Assembly: GCA_017553695.1 (NCBI GenBank)
Contig: JAFZKG010000105.1
Location: forward strand, 1 to 56,466
Direction: 5' to 3'
DNA: 56,466 nucleotides
From: Lachnospiraceae bacterium
Lineage (GTDB): Bacteria; Bacillota; Clostridia; Lachnospirales; Lachnospiraceae
A program made the translations under genes and the position numbers. Positions within the stretch are counted from its first letter, which is position 1. Each line of letters starts with the position of its first letter. A model generated the notes under the pieces. The model saw only the letters and a program-made list of their open reading frames with translations, had not been told where the DNA came from and ran no database searches. This document shows positions 25,325 through 34,193 of the stretch, piece by piece.

Positions 25325-25356
25325 AAACTGCCGGGTCAGCCCGGCAGTTTTCTTTT
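25325..25356 (+). terminator. Intrinsic terminator upstream of rplU
   Basis: AAACTGCCGGG (25325-25335) pairs with CCCGGCAGTTT (25340-25350) over TCAG, followed by TCTTTT. Confidence 0.92.
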
Positions 25357-25365
25357 GTAATTTAG

Positions 25366-25394
25366 TTGACTTTTTACGGTTCTTTTGCTATATT
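25366..25394 (+). promoter_or_regulatory. Promoter of rplU-rpmA
   Basis: TTGACT (25366-25371), 17 bp spacer, TATATT (25389-25394). Confidence 0.8.
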
Positions 25395-25399
25395 CTCAT

Positions 25400-25480
25400 A
25401 GTTGGCCGCACAATGAGGTTTTTTAAGTCTGTGGAAGCATTCCTGCAGCACCAAAGTTGGCGAGTATTTTATCAGGAGGT
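25400..25480 (+). promoter_or_regulatory. Probable L21 mRNA leader
   Basis: The predicted 5' UTR of about 85 nt contains TTGGCCGCA, a GGAA-GCA-TTCC hairpin (25433-25443) and GCAGCACCAAAG before the Shine-Dalgarno CAGGAGG. Its position before rplU and general look fit the ribosomal L21 leader known in Firmicutes, thought to bind L21 for feedback. I could not align it to the family model. Confidence 0.5.
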
Positions 25481-25485
25481 ACATT

Positions 25486-25908
25486 ATGTACGCAATTATT
25501 GAAACCGGAGGAAAGCAATACAAAGTTTCGGAAGGTGACAAGGTCAGAGTTGAAAAGCTGGAAGGCGAAGTAGGCGCAGAAGTAACATTTGATCAGGTCC
25601 TTCTCGTTAGCAACGGCGATGTTGCAGTCGGCAACCCAGTTGTGGAAGGCGCAAAGGTCTTAGGTAAGATCACAGCTCAGGGAAAAGCTAAGAAGATCAT
25701 CGTTTACAAGTATAAACCGAAAAGCGGTTATCACAAAAAAAACGGACACAGACAGCTTTTTACGGAAGTTGAGATCACAAACATTGCTTTCGGTTCCAAC
25801 AAAGAAGAAGTGAAAGAAGAAGTCACTGCAGAACCGGAAGAAGTGAAAGTTGAAGAAGTTGCAGTCGAAGAAGTAAAAGAAGAAGCTGCACAGGTAACCG
25901 AAGAATAG
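25486..25908 (+). CDS. rplU: 50S ribosomal protein L21 with acidic C-terminal extension
   Basis: The first ~103 residues are a normal L21 ([14 protein letters not shown] ... [15 protein letters not shown]), which binds 23S rRNA in the large subunit. Residues about 104-140 are an added tail of Glu, Val and Lys repeats ([21 protein letters not shown]). Typical L21 is 102-105 aa, so the tail is an extra. It is followed 28 nt later by rpmA with no gene between. Confidence 0.96.
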   Translation: MYAIIETGGKQYKVSEGDKVRVEKLEGEVGAEVTFDQVLLVSNGDVAVGNPVVEGAKVLGKITAQGKAKKIIVYKYKPKSGYHKKNGHRQLFTEVEITNIAFGSNKEEVKEEVTAEPEEVKVEEVAVEEVKEEAAQVTEE

Positions 25909-25936
25909 GATCAGAGCAGAAAAGGAGTTGATATAA

Positions 25937-26194
25937 ATGGCACATAAAAAAGGTGTGGGTTCTACCCGAAATGGCAGAGATTCCGAGTCCAAACGTTTAG
26001 GCGCAAAGAGAGCGGACGGACAGTTCGTTAAGGCCGGAAACATTTTATACAGACAGAGAGGCACCAAGATCCATCCGGGCGAGAATGTCGGCCGCGGAAA
26101 AGACGATACGTTATTTGCTCTTAAAGACGGAAAGGTCAGTTTCCACAGACTTGGAAGAGATAAGACGCAGGTTTCGATCATCGTTGAGGAATAA
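25937..26194 (+). CDS. rpmA: 50S ribosomal protein L27
   Basis: An 85 aa L27, located at the peptidyl transferase centre. It starts [22 protein letters not shown], the mature form. Most Firmicutes L27 proteins carry a short N-terminal extension (pattern NLQ-L/F-FA) removed by the protease Prp. This one has no such extension, and no prp/ysxB gene lies between rplU and rpmA. AAAGGAG precedes the ATG. Confidence 0.97.
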   Translation: MAHKKGVGSTRNGRDSESKRLGAKRADGQFVKAGNILYRQRGTKIHPGENVGRGKDDTLFALKDGKVSFHRLGRDKTQVSIIVEE

Positions 26195-26205
26195 TACAAA
26201 CAATG

Positions 26206-26240
26206 GGCTTCAAATCAAATGATTTGAAGCCTCATTTTTT
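26206..26240 (+). terminator. Terminator or attenuator between rpmA and obgE
   Basis: GGCTTCAAATC (26206-26216) pairs with GATTTGAAGCC (26221-26231) over a 4-nt loop, followed by TCATTTTTT. No promoter is visible between it and obgE, so some read-through is needed. Confidence 0.85.
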
Positions 26241-26257
26241 GAGATCACAAATAGTGA

Positions 26258-27550
<1,293 letters not shown>

Positions 27551-27552
27551 AA

Positions 27553-27834
27553 ATGACAAGTAAGGAAAGAGCTGCATTAAGAAGCCAGGCACATCATCTT
27601 GAGCCAATCATAAATGTCGGGAAAGAAAGCCTGACACCGGAAATAACGGCTGCAATTGATGAAGCCCTTGAAGCACGAGAACTGATCAAGATCGGTGTTT
27701 TGAAGAATTGTTTTGATGATCCGCGCGAGATTGCGGATACCGTGGCGAAAAGGACAAAAAGTGAAGTGGTCCAGGTCATGGGAAAGAAGATCACTTTATA
27801 CCGTTACAATAAGAAAAAACATAACGAGAAATGA
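27553..27834 (+). CDS. yhbY: Ribosome assembly RNA-binding protein YhbY
   Basis: A 93 aa single CRM (CRS1-YhbY) domain protein. The basic helix start (LRSQAHHLEPIINVGKESLT) and the conserved KIGVLKNCF and GKKITLYR segments are present. It binds pre-50S particles. It is packed 2 nt behind obgE and overlaps nadD by 4 nt. Confidence 0.93.
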   Translation: MTSKERAALRSQAHHLEPIINVGKESLTPEITAAIDEALEARELIKIGVLKNCFDDPREIADTVAKRTKSEVVQVMGKKITLYRYNKKKHNEK

Positions 27835-28430
27835 AAGTTGGAATACTTGGGGGAACTTTTTCTCCGATCCATTATGGCCATCTGATTTTGGCGGAAACTG
27901 CATATGACCGGTTCAGTCTTGATAAAGTACTGATTATGCCGGCTGGTGATCCATATTTTAAAAATCTGGATAAAATTGCTGCCGATTCGCATCGGGAGAA
28001 CATGACTCGACTTGCCATTGAAAACAACCCGCATTTTGAGTTTTCAGACATCGAGTTAAAGCGGGAAGGAAATACTTACACGATCGACACGTTGAATGAG
28101 CTCACGCGCTTGTACCCGGATGATGAATTCTTTCTCATTGTAGGCAGCGATACACTGTTCAGCATCGAAAAATGGTATAAGCCGGACGAGATCTTCCGCA
28201 TGGCTAAATTATTGACCAGCTGCAGAAACATTGTTAAAGAGGATCTGAATGCACAGATCGATCACCTAAAAGCAAAATTTGGGGCCAAAATCTATAATCT
28301 TTACATGCCGAATATCGATATTTCCTCAACAGACATCCGGGATAAGGTGAAACATGGCATGTCGATCCGTTATTATACGCCGGATGCAGTAATTGATTAT
28401 ATTTATGAAAATAAACTGTACTTAGAATAG
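27831..28430 (+). CDS. nadD: Nicotinate-nucleotide adenylyltransferase
   Basis: A 199 aa enzyme that joins nicotinate mononucleotide and ATP to make deamido-NAD. The nucleotidyltransferase motif GGTFSPIHYGHL is at residues 6-17 and the closing ISSTDIRDKV near residue 164. The ATGA overlap with yhbY sets the start. NAD made by this route feeds LigA and many other enzymes. Confidence 0.95.
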   Translation: MKVGILGGTFSPIHYGHLILAETAYDRFSLDKVLIMPAGDPYFKNLDKIAADSHRENMTRLAIENNPHFEFSDIELKREGNTYTIDTLNELTRLYPDDEFFLIVGSDTLFSIEKWYKPDEIFRMAKLLTSCRNIVKEDLNAQIDHLKAKFGAKIYNLYMPNIDISSTDIRDKVKHGMSIRYYTPDAVIDYIYENKLYLE

Positions 28431-28440
28431 AGGCCGGAAA

Positions 28441-29031
28441 ATGAAGTTGGAATATTTTACATTTATACAGGAGATCCTGCAGGACGATCTGGATTATGAC
28501 CGTTACTGGCATACGATCAGTGTTGCATTCACCGCAAGTGCATTGGCCATGCGTTATCACTATGACAGTCCGGACCGTGCAGAGATCGCGGGTCTTCTGC
28601 ATGATTGCGCAAAATGCATCGATGATGAAGACCGCATTCCGTTATGTGAAGAATATGGCATCATGCTAAATGAATATGAAATAAAGAACCATTCTCTGAT
28701 ACATCCAAAACTTGGAGCTGAAATTGCCGCAGATAAATTTGGTGTGCTTGACCGTGAGATCCAGGATGCGATCAGGACTCACACAACCGGCGCCCCGAAT
28801 ATGTCGATGCTGCAGAAGATCATATATGTGGCTGATTATATCGAGCCGAACAGAGATGATATTATTCCGCATATTGAAGATATCCAGACACTGGCATTTA
28901 CGGATATTGATAAGGCAGTCTGTGTCATATCAAAAAACATTATTGATTATCTGGAGCGTGAAGGCAGGGACATTGATCCTGCAACCAGGGCAACTTATGA
29001 TTACTACAGTAAATTGACGGAGGGAAAATGA
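28441..29031 (+). CDS. yqeK: HD-domain hydrolase YqeK, probable Ap4A hydrolase
   Basis: A 196 aa HD-domain phosphohydrolase. The HD motif is in LLHDCAKCID, preceded by the His of YWHTISVA and followed by the HTTGAP and VADYIEPNR metal-ligand segments. Homologues in Gram-positives split diadenosine tetraphosphate symmetrically. It sits in the usual place between nadD and rsfS and overlaps rsfS by 4 nt. Confidence 0.93.
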   Translation: MKLEYFTFIQEILQDDLDYDRYWHTISVAFTASALAMRYHYDSPDRAEIAGLLHDCAKCIDDEDRIPLCEEYGIMLNEYEIKNHSLIHPKLGAEIAADKFGVLDREIQDAIRTHTTGAPNMSMLQKIIYVADYIEPNRDDIIPHIEDIQTLAFTDIDKAVCVISKNIIDYLEREGRDIDPATRATYDYYSKLTEGK

Positions 29032-29375
29032 ATCCTAAAGAAATAGCAAAGAATGCATTCCTGTATCTGGATGAGAAGAAAGCGATCGATATTAAGATCA
29101 TCGACATCAGCAAGATCTCTGTGATCGCGGATTATTTTATCATTTGCGGTGGATCTAACAGCCGCCAGGTGAAAGCAATCGCAGAAAACGTGGAAGAAAA
29201 GCTTGGAAAAGCAGGCGTTATTCCTAAGTCCACAGAAGGTTATCAGAATGCAAACTGGATCCTGTTGGATTACCAGGATGTCATCATACATATCTTCAAT
29301 CAGGAACAGCGACTTTTCTATGATCTGGAACGTATCTGGTCAGATGGTAATTTTGTTGAAGTATCGGATCTGTAA
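29028..29375 (+). CDS. rsfS: Ribosome silencing factor RsfS
   Basis: A 115 aa protein that binds L14 and blocks subunit joining when nutrients are low. The family pattern KKAIDIKIIDISKISVIADYF and the later DYQDVIIHIFNQEQRLFYDLERIW are intact. GGAGGG precedes the ATG inside yqeK. A terminator follows directly. Confidence 0.95.
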   Translation: MNPKEIAKNAFLYLDEKKAIDIKIIDISKISVIADYFIICGGSNSRQVKAIAENVEEKLGKAGVIPKSTEGYQNANWILLDYQDVIIHIFNQEQRLFYDLERIWSDGNFVEVSDL

Positions 29376-29391
29376 TGACTAATCTGAATAA

Positions 29392-29437
29392 AAAAAAAGA
29401 GGGTATGAAGCTTGTCGCTCCATACCCTTATTTTTTA
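29392..29437. terminator. Bidirectional terminator between rsfS and lexA
   Basis: GGGTATG (29401-29407) pairs with CATACCC (29421-29427). An A-run precedes and a T-run follows on the plus strand, so it can serve both converging genes. Confidence 0.88.
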
Positions 29438-30052
29438 TCAGAATAAACGGAAGACTCCGATCACTTCACCAAGTATTACAACATCTTTTACGATGATCGG
29501 ATCATAATCATCATTTTCCGGCTGAAGACGGATGTGGTCATTTTCTTTATAGAATGTTTTGACAGTCGCGCCATCTTCGATCAAAGCAACGACCATATCT
29601 CCGTTACGCGCAGTAGATGTCTGCTTCACAATGACTTTATCACCATCAAAAATACCGGCATTGATCATACTGTCACCCTTAACCTGCAGCATGAAGATCT
29701 GTTCATTTGGAAGCATGTCTGCAGGGATAGGGAAGTAGTCCTGAATGTTTTCCTGTGCAAGCAATGGTTCACCAGCAGCGACACGCCCCACAACAGGGAT
29801 CTGGGCGTATTCTCTGCGGCCTAAAGCAAATTCATCATCGATGATCTCGATCGCACGTGGTTTCGTCGGATCTCTGCGGATATAGCCACGTTCCTCCAGA
29901 GTTTCCAGATGTGCATGCACGGATGCAGTAGACTTTAAACCAACGGCTTCACAGATATCCCGTACAGTTGGCGGATAGCCTTTTGCTAAGGTCTGAGCCT
30001 TTATATATTCCAGGATTTCAAGCTGCTTTGCTGAGATTTTTTCTTTTGACAT
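29438..30052 (-). CDS. lexA: SOS repressor LexA
   Basis: A 204 aa self-cleaving repressor. The N-terminal winged helix (SAKQLEILEYIKAQTLAKGYPPTVRDI ) binds the boxes upstream. The cleavage site is the Ala-Gly in GRVAAGEP, the catalytic Ser is in KGDSMINAGI and the catalytic Lys in ATVKTFYKE. The ATG at 30052-30050 follows GAGGAGG; longer upstream frames are not needed. Its promoter is overlapped by LexA boxes, so it represses itself. Confidence 0.97.
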   Translation of the reverse strand: MSKEKISAKQLEILEYIKAQTLAKGYPPTVRDICEAVGLKSTASVHAHLETLEERGYIRRDPTKPRAIEIIDDEFALGRREYAQIPVVGRVAAGEPLLAQENIQDYFPIPADMLPNEQIFMLQVKGDSMINAGIFDGDKVIVKQTSTARNGDMVVALIEDGATVKTFYKENDHIRLQPENDDYDPIIVKDVVILGEVIGVFRLF

Positions 30053-30088
30053 AGGTACCTCCTCAAAGTGATCCTTCATTATGTTCCC

Positions 30089-30117
30089 ATCATAACATAC
30101 CGAACATATATTTGCAA
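30089..30117 (-). promoter_or_regulatory. Promoter of lexA
   Basis: On the minus strand TTGCAA (30117-30112), 17 bp spacer, TATGAT (30094-30089). One LexA box lies in the spacer and another overlaps the -35. Confidence 0.65.
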
Positions 30118-30184
30118 ACATTTGTTCGAAAAAGTATTGACAAACAAATGTTCGCATAGTAATATATAGACAAACAGATGTTTG
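30101..30184. promoter_or_regulatory. Cluster of four LexA boxes between lexA and the YneA-like gene
   Basis: Boxes of the Firmicutes type (GAAC-N4-GTTC and close variants): 30101-30114 (CGAACATATATTTG), 30115-30128 (CAAACATTTGTTCG), 30141-30154 (CAAACAAATGTTCG) and 30171-30184 (CAAACAGATGTTTG). The first two cover the lexA promoter, the last two cover the spacer and start region of the divergent gene. Confidence 0.88.
30137..30165 (+). promoter_or_regulatory. Promoter of the YneA-like gene
   Basis: TTGACA (30137-30142), 17 bp spacer, TAATAT (30160-30165), with a LexA box in the spacer and another over the start site. Confidence 0.75.
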
Positions 30185-30217
30185 GTTATTCTTTATTTGG
30201 AAAAAGAAGGGATAAAA

Positions 30218-30556
30218 ATGAAAAAGAAAACCATCCGAAAACAGAGAAGAGCAAAGGCAAGATTTACAAGATTCCTTGCTGTAATGTTTCTTATTGTCAG
30301 TGCTGTCTGCGTGATCCTGCTCGTTAATAAAAACCAGATCCATTCTGTAAAAGCAGGAAGCAGTGAACAACTGAACAAATATTATAAGACCATCACGATC
30401 CAGCCTGGGGATACCTTATGGAGCATAGCAACAGAATATAAATCCGCAGATTATAAGAATACAAAAGAATATGTGGAAGAGTTAATGTCCATGAATAATC
30501 TTCATAATGACAACATTACAGCCGGACAAAAACTGCTGATCACTTATTTTGAATAG
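30218..30556 (+). CDS. yneA: YneA-like SOS cell-division suppressor (LysM membrane protein)
   Basis: A 112 aa protein with a basic N terminus, one transmembrane helix (about residues 19-36) and an extracellular LysM domain (about 57-110, ITIQPGDTLWSIA ... GQKLLITY). This is the layout of B. subtilis YneA, which is divergent from lexA and delays division during the SOS response; the same location and LexA boxes are seen here. The start ATG at 30218 follows AGAAGGGA. LysM proteins can have other roles, so the symbol rests on context as much as on sequence. Confidence 0.82.
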   Translation: MKKKTIRKQRRAKARFTRFLAVMFLIVSAVCVILLVNKNQIHSVKAGSSEQLNKYYKTITIQPGDTLWSIATEYKSADYKNTKEYVEELMSMNNLHNDNITAGQKLLITYFE

Positions 30557-30587
30557 AATATAGTACTTCCCATACTATTTCACCAAT

Positions 30588-30634
30588 TTTTAAAACTGCC
30601 GTATCATGAATTGATACGGCAGTTTTGTTTTATT
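30588..30634. terminator. Bidirectional terminator between yneA-like and xer genes
   Basis: A perfect 15-bp stem: AAAACTGCCGTATCA (30592-30606) and its complement at 30612-30626, loop of 5 nt, with T-rich flanks on both strands. Confidence 0.93.
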
Positions 30635-31715
30635 ATCCTTCATTATTTTCTGTATTATCAGAGGGTTCTTCCCTTAGAGAAACCATATTTCTGGCCATAC
30701 GGCGTCTTTCGTCTTCCAGGGCGGCATAGTGTTTCTTTGTTGTATTCACGTCAGAATGGCCTAATACATCAGCTACAAGGTATATATCACCGGTCTGTTT
30801 ATACAACTGTGTGCCGTAAGTACTTCTTAACTTATGCGGGGTGATCTTCTTGATCTGGGTCACCAGACTGGCATATTTTTTAACAAGCCTTTCCACACTT
30901 TTAACGGTGATCCTGCGTTTCTGCATGGAAAGGAACAGAGCATTCTCGTGGCCGGGAAGTGGAACGACCGTGCTTCTTTCTCTCAGATAATTAAAGAGAG
31001 CATCCTCCACTTCATCCCCGAAATAAACAACAACCTGATTACCTCCTTTTCGAGTAATGCGTATCCCGTGATTCTTAAAATCCACGTCGTTGAGATCTAA
31101 CCCGACGCATTCTGAAACACGGATGCCGGTACCGAGAAGAAGCGTTACAATAGCAAGATCTCGTACTTTTGTTTTATCGTGGAAATTCTGCTGCTGCTTA
31201 GAAAGGCTCTTTCCGCTTTCCACTTCATCAAGCAATTCTTCCACTTCATCTTTATCCAACCGGATGATCTCTTTATCATGAAGTTTCGGCATCTGGATGA
31301 TAGAAGCCGGATTATTTTTTATCATTTCCATCCGGTAAAAATATTTATACATGGAGCGGAGAGAGGAGAGTTTACGCATTAAACCGCGTTCGGAATTTGT
31401 ACATTCCACGTCGTTGTCATTGTTATAGACTTTCAGATAGTCCATATAATCCTGGATGATCGTAGGAGTAACTTTATCCAAAATGGAGATGTGGTATTCC
31501 GTGATCTCTTTGTTTCCTCCGAGACCTGTTTCATTTTTCAGATATGTGAAAAAGATCTTCAGATCAAATGCATATGCCATACGCGTACGAGCCGAAGTAG
31601 TGGCTTCAATCCCACGAAAAAAAGTGGAGGCAAAAGCCGGTAATTCTTTGCATTTTTCTCTTAATTTCAGATCCGTATCAATGCGGAACTGGTCGTGATA
31701 GCTGCGGTTTGGCAT
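30633..31715 (-). CDS. Tyrosine recombinase, XerC/XerD-like
   Basis: A 360 aa tyrosine-type site-specific recombinase with an N-terminal SAM-like core-binding domain (about 20-160) and a catalytic domain with Arg in TGIRVSEC, Lys in TRKGG, HKLR, His in LGHSDV and the nucleophile Tyr in KKHYAAL. All catalytic residues are present. No att-like repeats or phage genes are near, so a housekeeping Xer role in chromosome dimer resolution is more likely than an integrase. It follows the ttcA-like gene by 3 nt with a GAGGAA ribosome binding site. Confidence 0.87.
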   Translation of the reverse strand: MPNRSYHDQFRIDTDLKLREKCKELPAFASTFFRGIEATTSARTRMAYAFDLKIFFTYLKNETGLGGNKEITEYHISILDKVTPTIIQDYMDYLKVYNNDNDVECTNSERGLMRKLSSLRSMYKYFYRMEMIKNNPASIIQMPKLHDKEIIRLDKDEVEELLDEVESGKSLSKQQQNFHDKTKVRDLAIVTLLLGTGIRVSECVGLDLNDVDFKNHGIRITRKGGNQVVVYFGDEVEDALFNYLRERSTVVPLPGHENALFLSMQKRRITVKSVERLVKKYASLVTQIKKITPHKLRSTYGTQLYKQTGDIYLVADVLGHSDVNTTKKHYAALEDERRRMARNMVSLREEPSDNTENNEG

Positions 31716-31718
31716 ATA

Positions 31719-32450
31719 TTATTCCTCTGTATTGTTATCAATCTGATAAGATCTCACATTCTCTAAAATAGCGTGGAACATGCGGTCTTTTGCGCCGGGA
31801 TGTACCCGATTAATCTGATTTGCAAGTTCTTTTGCGTATTGTCGTTTTGTTTCACCATCAACCGGACATGGGTTCTTTAATACCGGAATATCATATTTAT
31901 TAGCAAATCCGATAATATCGGCCTCTTCCACGTATAAAAACGGGCGTATCAGCGTGAGATCCATGCGGTCCAGATAAGTGACCGGAGAAAAAGAGTAGAA
32001 CCGTCCCTCAAAAATGAGAGAGAGCAGCATCGTTTCGATCACGTCGTCCCGATGATGGCCGAAAGCCGTTTTATTGAACCCATGAGACTTCGCAAGCGTA
32101 TTTAAAGCTCCTTTTCGCATTTTTGCGCAAAGAGAGCAGGGGCTCTTCTCCTTTCTGTCGTCAAAAACGATCGTGGCGATTTCAGTAGATGCGACATAAA
32201 AGGGCACATCTAACTTTTTACAAAAGTCCTCTATTTTCTGAAAATCAATATTTCCGAAACCAAGATCGACACTGATGGCTTCGAGATCGTAATGATTCGG
32301 GTAGAAACGCTGCATCTCTTTCAAACAGTATAAAAGCGCAAGAGAATCCTTCCCTCCGGAAACTCCGACAGCAATTTTATCACCCTCCTGGATCATGGAG
32401 TAGTCATCGATCGCCCTTCTTGCGTAACTCATTAACTGTTGTAATTTCAT
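31719..32450 (-). CDS. TtcA-family tRNA thiolation ATPase
   Basis: A 243 aa PP-loop protein with SGGKDS (about residues 30-35) for ATP pyrophosphatase activity and a cysteine pair CSLC (about 122-125) of the kind that holds the iron-sulfur cluster or carries sulfur in TtcA/TtuA enzymes. These thiolate tRNA bases such as C32. The exact tRNA target here is inferred. The predicted mRNA leader is about 95 nt, with a small hairpin (GATTT/AAATC at 32493-32509) and no strong Shine-Dalgarno next to the ATG. Confidence 0.86.
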   Translation of the reverse strand: MKLQQLMSYARRAIDDYSMIQEGDKIAVGVSGGKDSLALLYCLKEMQRFYPNHYDLEAISVDLGFGNIDFQKIEDFCKKLDVPFYVASTEIATIVFDDRKEKSPCSLCAKMRKGALNTLAKSHGFNKTAFGHHRDDVIETMLLSLIFEGRFYSFSPVTYLDRMDLTLIRPFLYVEEADIIGFANKYDIPVLKNPCPVDGETKRQYAKELANQINRVHPGAKDRMFHAILENVRSYQIDNNTEE

Positions 32451-32550
32451 TTTTTCGACTCAAACTCTAAAGAGAGCGCCCCCTGCATCCCTGATTTGTA
32501 TGATAAATCTATCCACGCAACTTGTCTTCAAAGAATACTTTAACGACATC

Positions 32551-32580
32551 ATTATAGCATATTAAGAGAGGGATATGCAA
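32551..32580 (-). promoter_or_regulatory. Promoter of the ttcA-like/xer operon
   Basis: On the minus strand TTGCAT (32580-32575), 18 bp spacer, TATAAT (32556-32551) with a TGn extended -10. Confidence 0.7.
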
Positions 32581-32599
32581 GTCCCAAATTTAATAAAAG

Positions 32600-32641
32600 C
32601 CTTATAAAATAAAGGAAATCCCGTATTATCATAGGATTTCC
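32600..32641 (-). terminator. Terminator of lspA-rluD
   Basis: On the minus strand GGAAATCC (32641-32634) pairs with GGATTTCC (32621-32614), then TTTATTTTA. The stem overlaps the rluD stop codon. Confidence 0.8.
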
Positions 32642-33552
32642 AGTAATTCATCGAAATATTGCGGCCTTTCTGCTTCAAATTCCATATATTCATTTGTCCT
32701 TGGATGTTTGAATCCAAATACTTTCGCATGCAGTGTCTGTCCCTGCAGTGACTCCCCGTGTAATTTATATTCGGCATTCTTTCCTCCGTATAAAATATCT
32801 CCCAGTAACGGATGATTCTTATATGCCATATGCACGCGGATCTGATGTGTTCTTCCGGTTTCTAATTTGCATTCTACAAAAGATGTTTTAGCAAATTCTG
32901 ATATCACATGATAATGCGTGATTGCCGGTTTCCCATTTCTTGCTACAACAGCCATTTTCTTACGGTCACTGGAACTTCGTCCGATGTCTCCGGTAATCGT
33001 ACCATCCGGTTCTTTGAATTTACCGACTACAATGGCTTCATAAATGCGGTTTATTGTGTGATCCTTAAGCTGTTCAGCCAGATTCTTATGGGAAAAGTCA
33101 TTTTTTGCGCAAATAATGACACCCGATGTATCTTTATCGATCCGATGAACGATTCCAGGCCTTAAAATCCCGTTGATTCCGGATAAATCCTTGCAATGAT
33201 ACAGTAAAGCGTTTACTACAGTGCCTGTATAGTGGCCTGCAGCTGGATGTACGACCATTCCTTTCGGTTTATTGATCAGAATCACATCTTCATCTTCATA
33301 TAAAATATCAAGGGGAATATCTTCCGGAAGGATTTCTGGTTCTATGGATTCCGGAATATCAAATACGATCTCATCGTCACTTCTGACGCGATAATTGGAC
33401 TTGCATACCTGTTCGTTTACAAATAAGCGGCCATCTTTTATGAGTTTCTGGATATAACTGCGTGTCAACTTCTCTTCCGACTGCTCTGTCAGATATTTGT
33501 CTATCCGTATTTCTTCATCTTCCGGTGAAACCGTGTATACAATCTTAGCCAT
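32629..33552 (-). CDS. rluD: 23S rRNA pseudouridine synthase, RluD type
   Basis: A 307 aa RluA-superfamily enzyme with an S4 domain (RIDKYLTEQSEEKLTRSYIQ) and a catalytic domain with HRIDKDTSG carrying the Asp nucleophile and the ETGRTHQIRVH motif. The full S4 plus catalytic layout next to lspA is typical of RluD, which modifies helix 69 of 23S rRNA. I place the start at the ATG at 33552, which overlaps the lspA stop in ATGGCTAA; the upstream in-frame ATG at 33591 lies deep in lspA. Confidence 0.9.
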   Translation of the reverse strand: MAKIVYTVSPEDEEIRIDKYLTEQSEEKLTRSYIQKLIKDGRLFVNEQVCKSNYRVRSDDEIVFDIPESIEPEILPEDIPLDILYEDEDVILINKPKGMVVHPAAGHYTGTVVNALLYHCKDLSGINGILRPGIVHRIDKDTSGVIICAKNDFSHKNLAEQLKDHTINRIYEAIVVGKFKEPDGTITGDIGRSSSDRKKMAVVARNGKPAITHYHVISEFAKTSFVECKLETGRTHQIRVHMAYKNHPLLGDILYGGKNAEYKLHGESLQGQTLHAKVFGFKHPRTNEYMEFEAERPQYFDELLEIL

Positions 33553-34084
33553 TGTTTTTTTTCTTTGATAACAGAACAAATTCCGGATCATCTTTATATA
33601 TGAAAATCAAAAAGATCACCAGAAAGATCGCGCTCAAAGTTACGCAAATATCCGCAAAATTAAAGATTGGAAAATTAATGAGACGGAAATATATAAAATC
33701 CACGACATAAGTATGAGCCAGTCGGTCGATCAGATTGCCAATCGCACCGGCTGCCAATATTACAAGAAGATAATTCAGGCAAATACGGTCTGAAAAGGTT
33801 TTCTTTTTTATCTTTTCAGGATCTAATTGAAGATATTTTTTTGACTGCTTAATGATCCGTATCCAGATGTACACGATCACGATCAAAACAATCGCTGTGA
33901 TCACAAAGAAAAGCCATTGTTTATTTTGAAGAAAACCGAAGGCCGCCCCGTTATTTTCTAAATATCGGAGTTCCAGCACATTTTTGATCAATGGAATGGA
34001 CGCATGATCTTTCAGTTTCAATACTGCCCAATGTTTCGTAAGCTGATCGATCAGAATCAGTATAAGAAACAAAATGATCTGCAT
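33545..34084 (-). CDS. lspA: Lipoprotein signal peptidase
   Basis: A 179 aa aspartic protease of the membrane that cuts the signal peptide of prolipoproteins. Four hydrophobic helices are visible, with the conserved NNGAAFGF segment and the catalytic aspartates in GNLIDR and NFADICV. The longer frame beginning at 34159 would start inside the sepF terminator, so the ATG at 34084 is preferred. A basic insert (KQSKKYLQLDPEKIKKK) between helices makes it a little longer than the 150-170 aa norm. Confidence 0.93.
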   Translation of the reverse strand: MQIILFLILILIDQLTKHWAVLKLKDHASIPLIKNVLELRYLENNGAAFGFLQNKQWLFFVITAIVLIVIVYIWIRIIKQSKKYLQLDPEKIKKKTFSDRICLNYLLVILAAGAIGNLIDRLAHTYVVDFIYFRLINFPIFNFADICVTLSAIFLVIFLIFIYKDDPEFVLLSKKKNNG

Positions 34085-34108
34085 GATACTGTTTTTCTTT
34101 AATGATTT

Positions 34109-34138
34109 ACTATAATCCACAAAAAACTCTCTTAACAA
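34109..34138 (-). promoter_or_regulatory. Promoter of lspA-rluD
   Basis: On the minus strand TTGTTA (34138-34133), 18 bp spacer, TATAGT (34114-34109). The -35 lies just behind the sepF terminator stem. Confidence 0.5.
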
Positions 34139-34172
34139 AAATTTAGCTGCCTGTCGCATATGGCAGGCAGCT
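34136..34172 (-). terminator. Terminator after sepF
   Basis: AGCTGCCTG (34172-34164 on the minus strand) pairs with CAGGCAGCT (34153-34145), followed by AAATTTTTG. Confidence 0.8.
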
Positions 34173-34193
34173 AAGAATGATCAATGAATGCTT

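Noticed and set aside
30633..31715. Xer-like recombinase as a sign of an integrated element
   Set aside because: No flanking direct repeats, phage or transposon genes, and its neighbours are core genes in the expected order.
34085..34159. Longer LspA starting at 34159
   Set aside because: The start codon lies in the loop of the sepF terminator, and the extra residues do not match LspA N termini.
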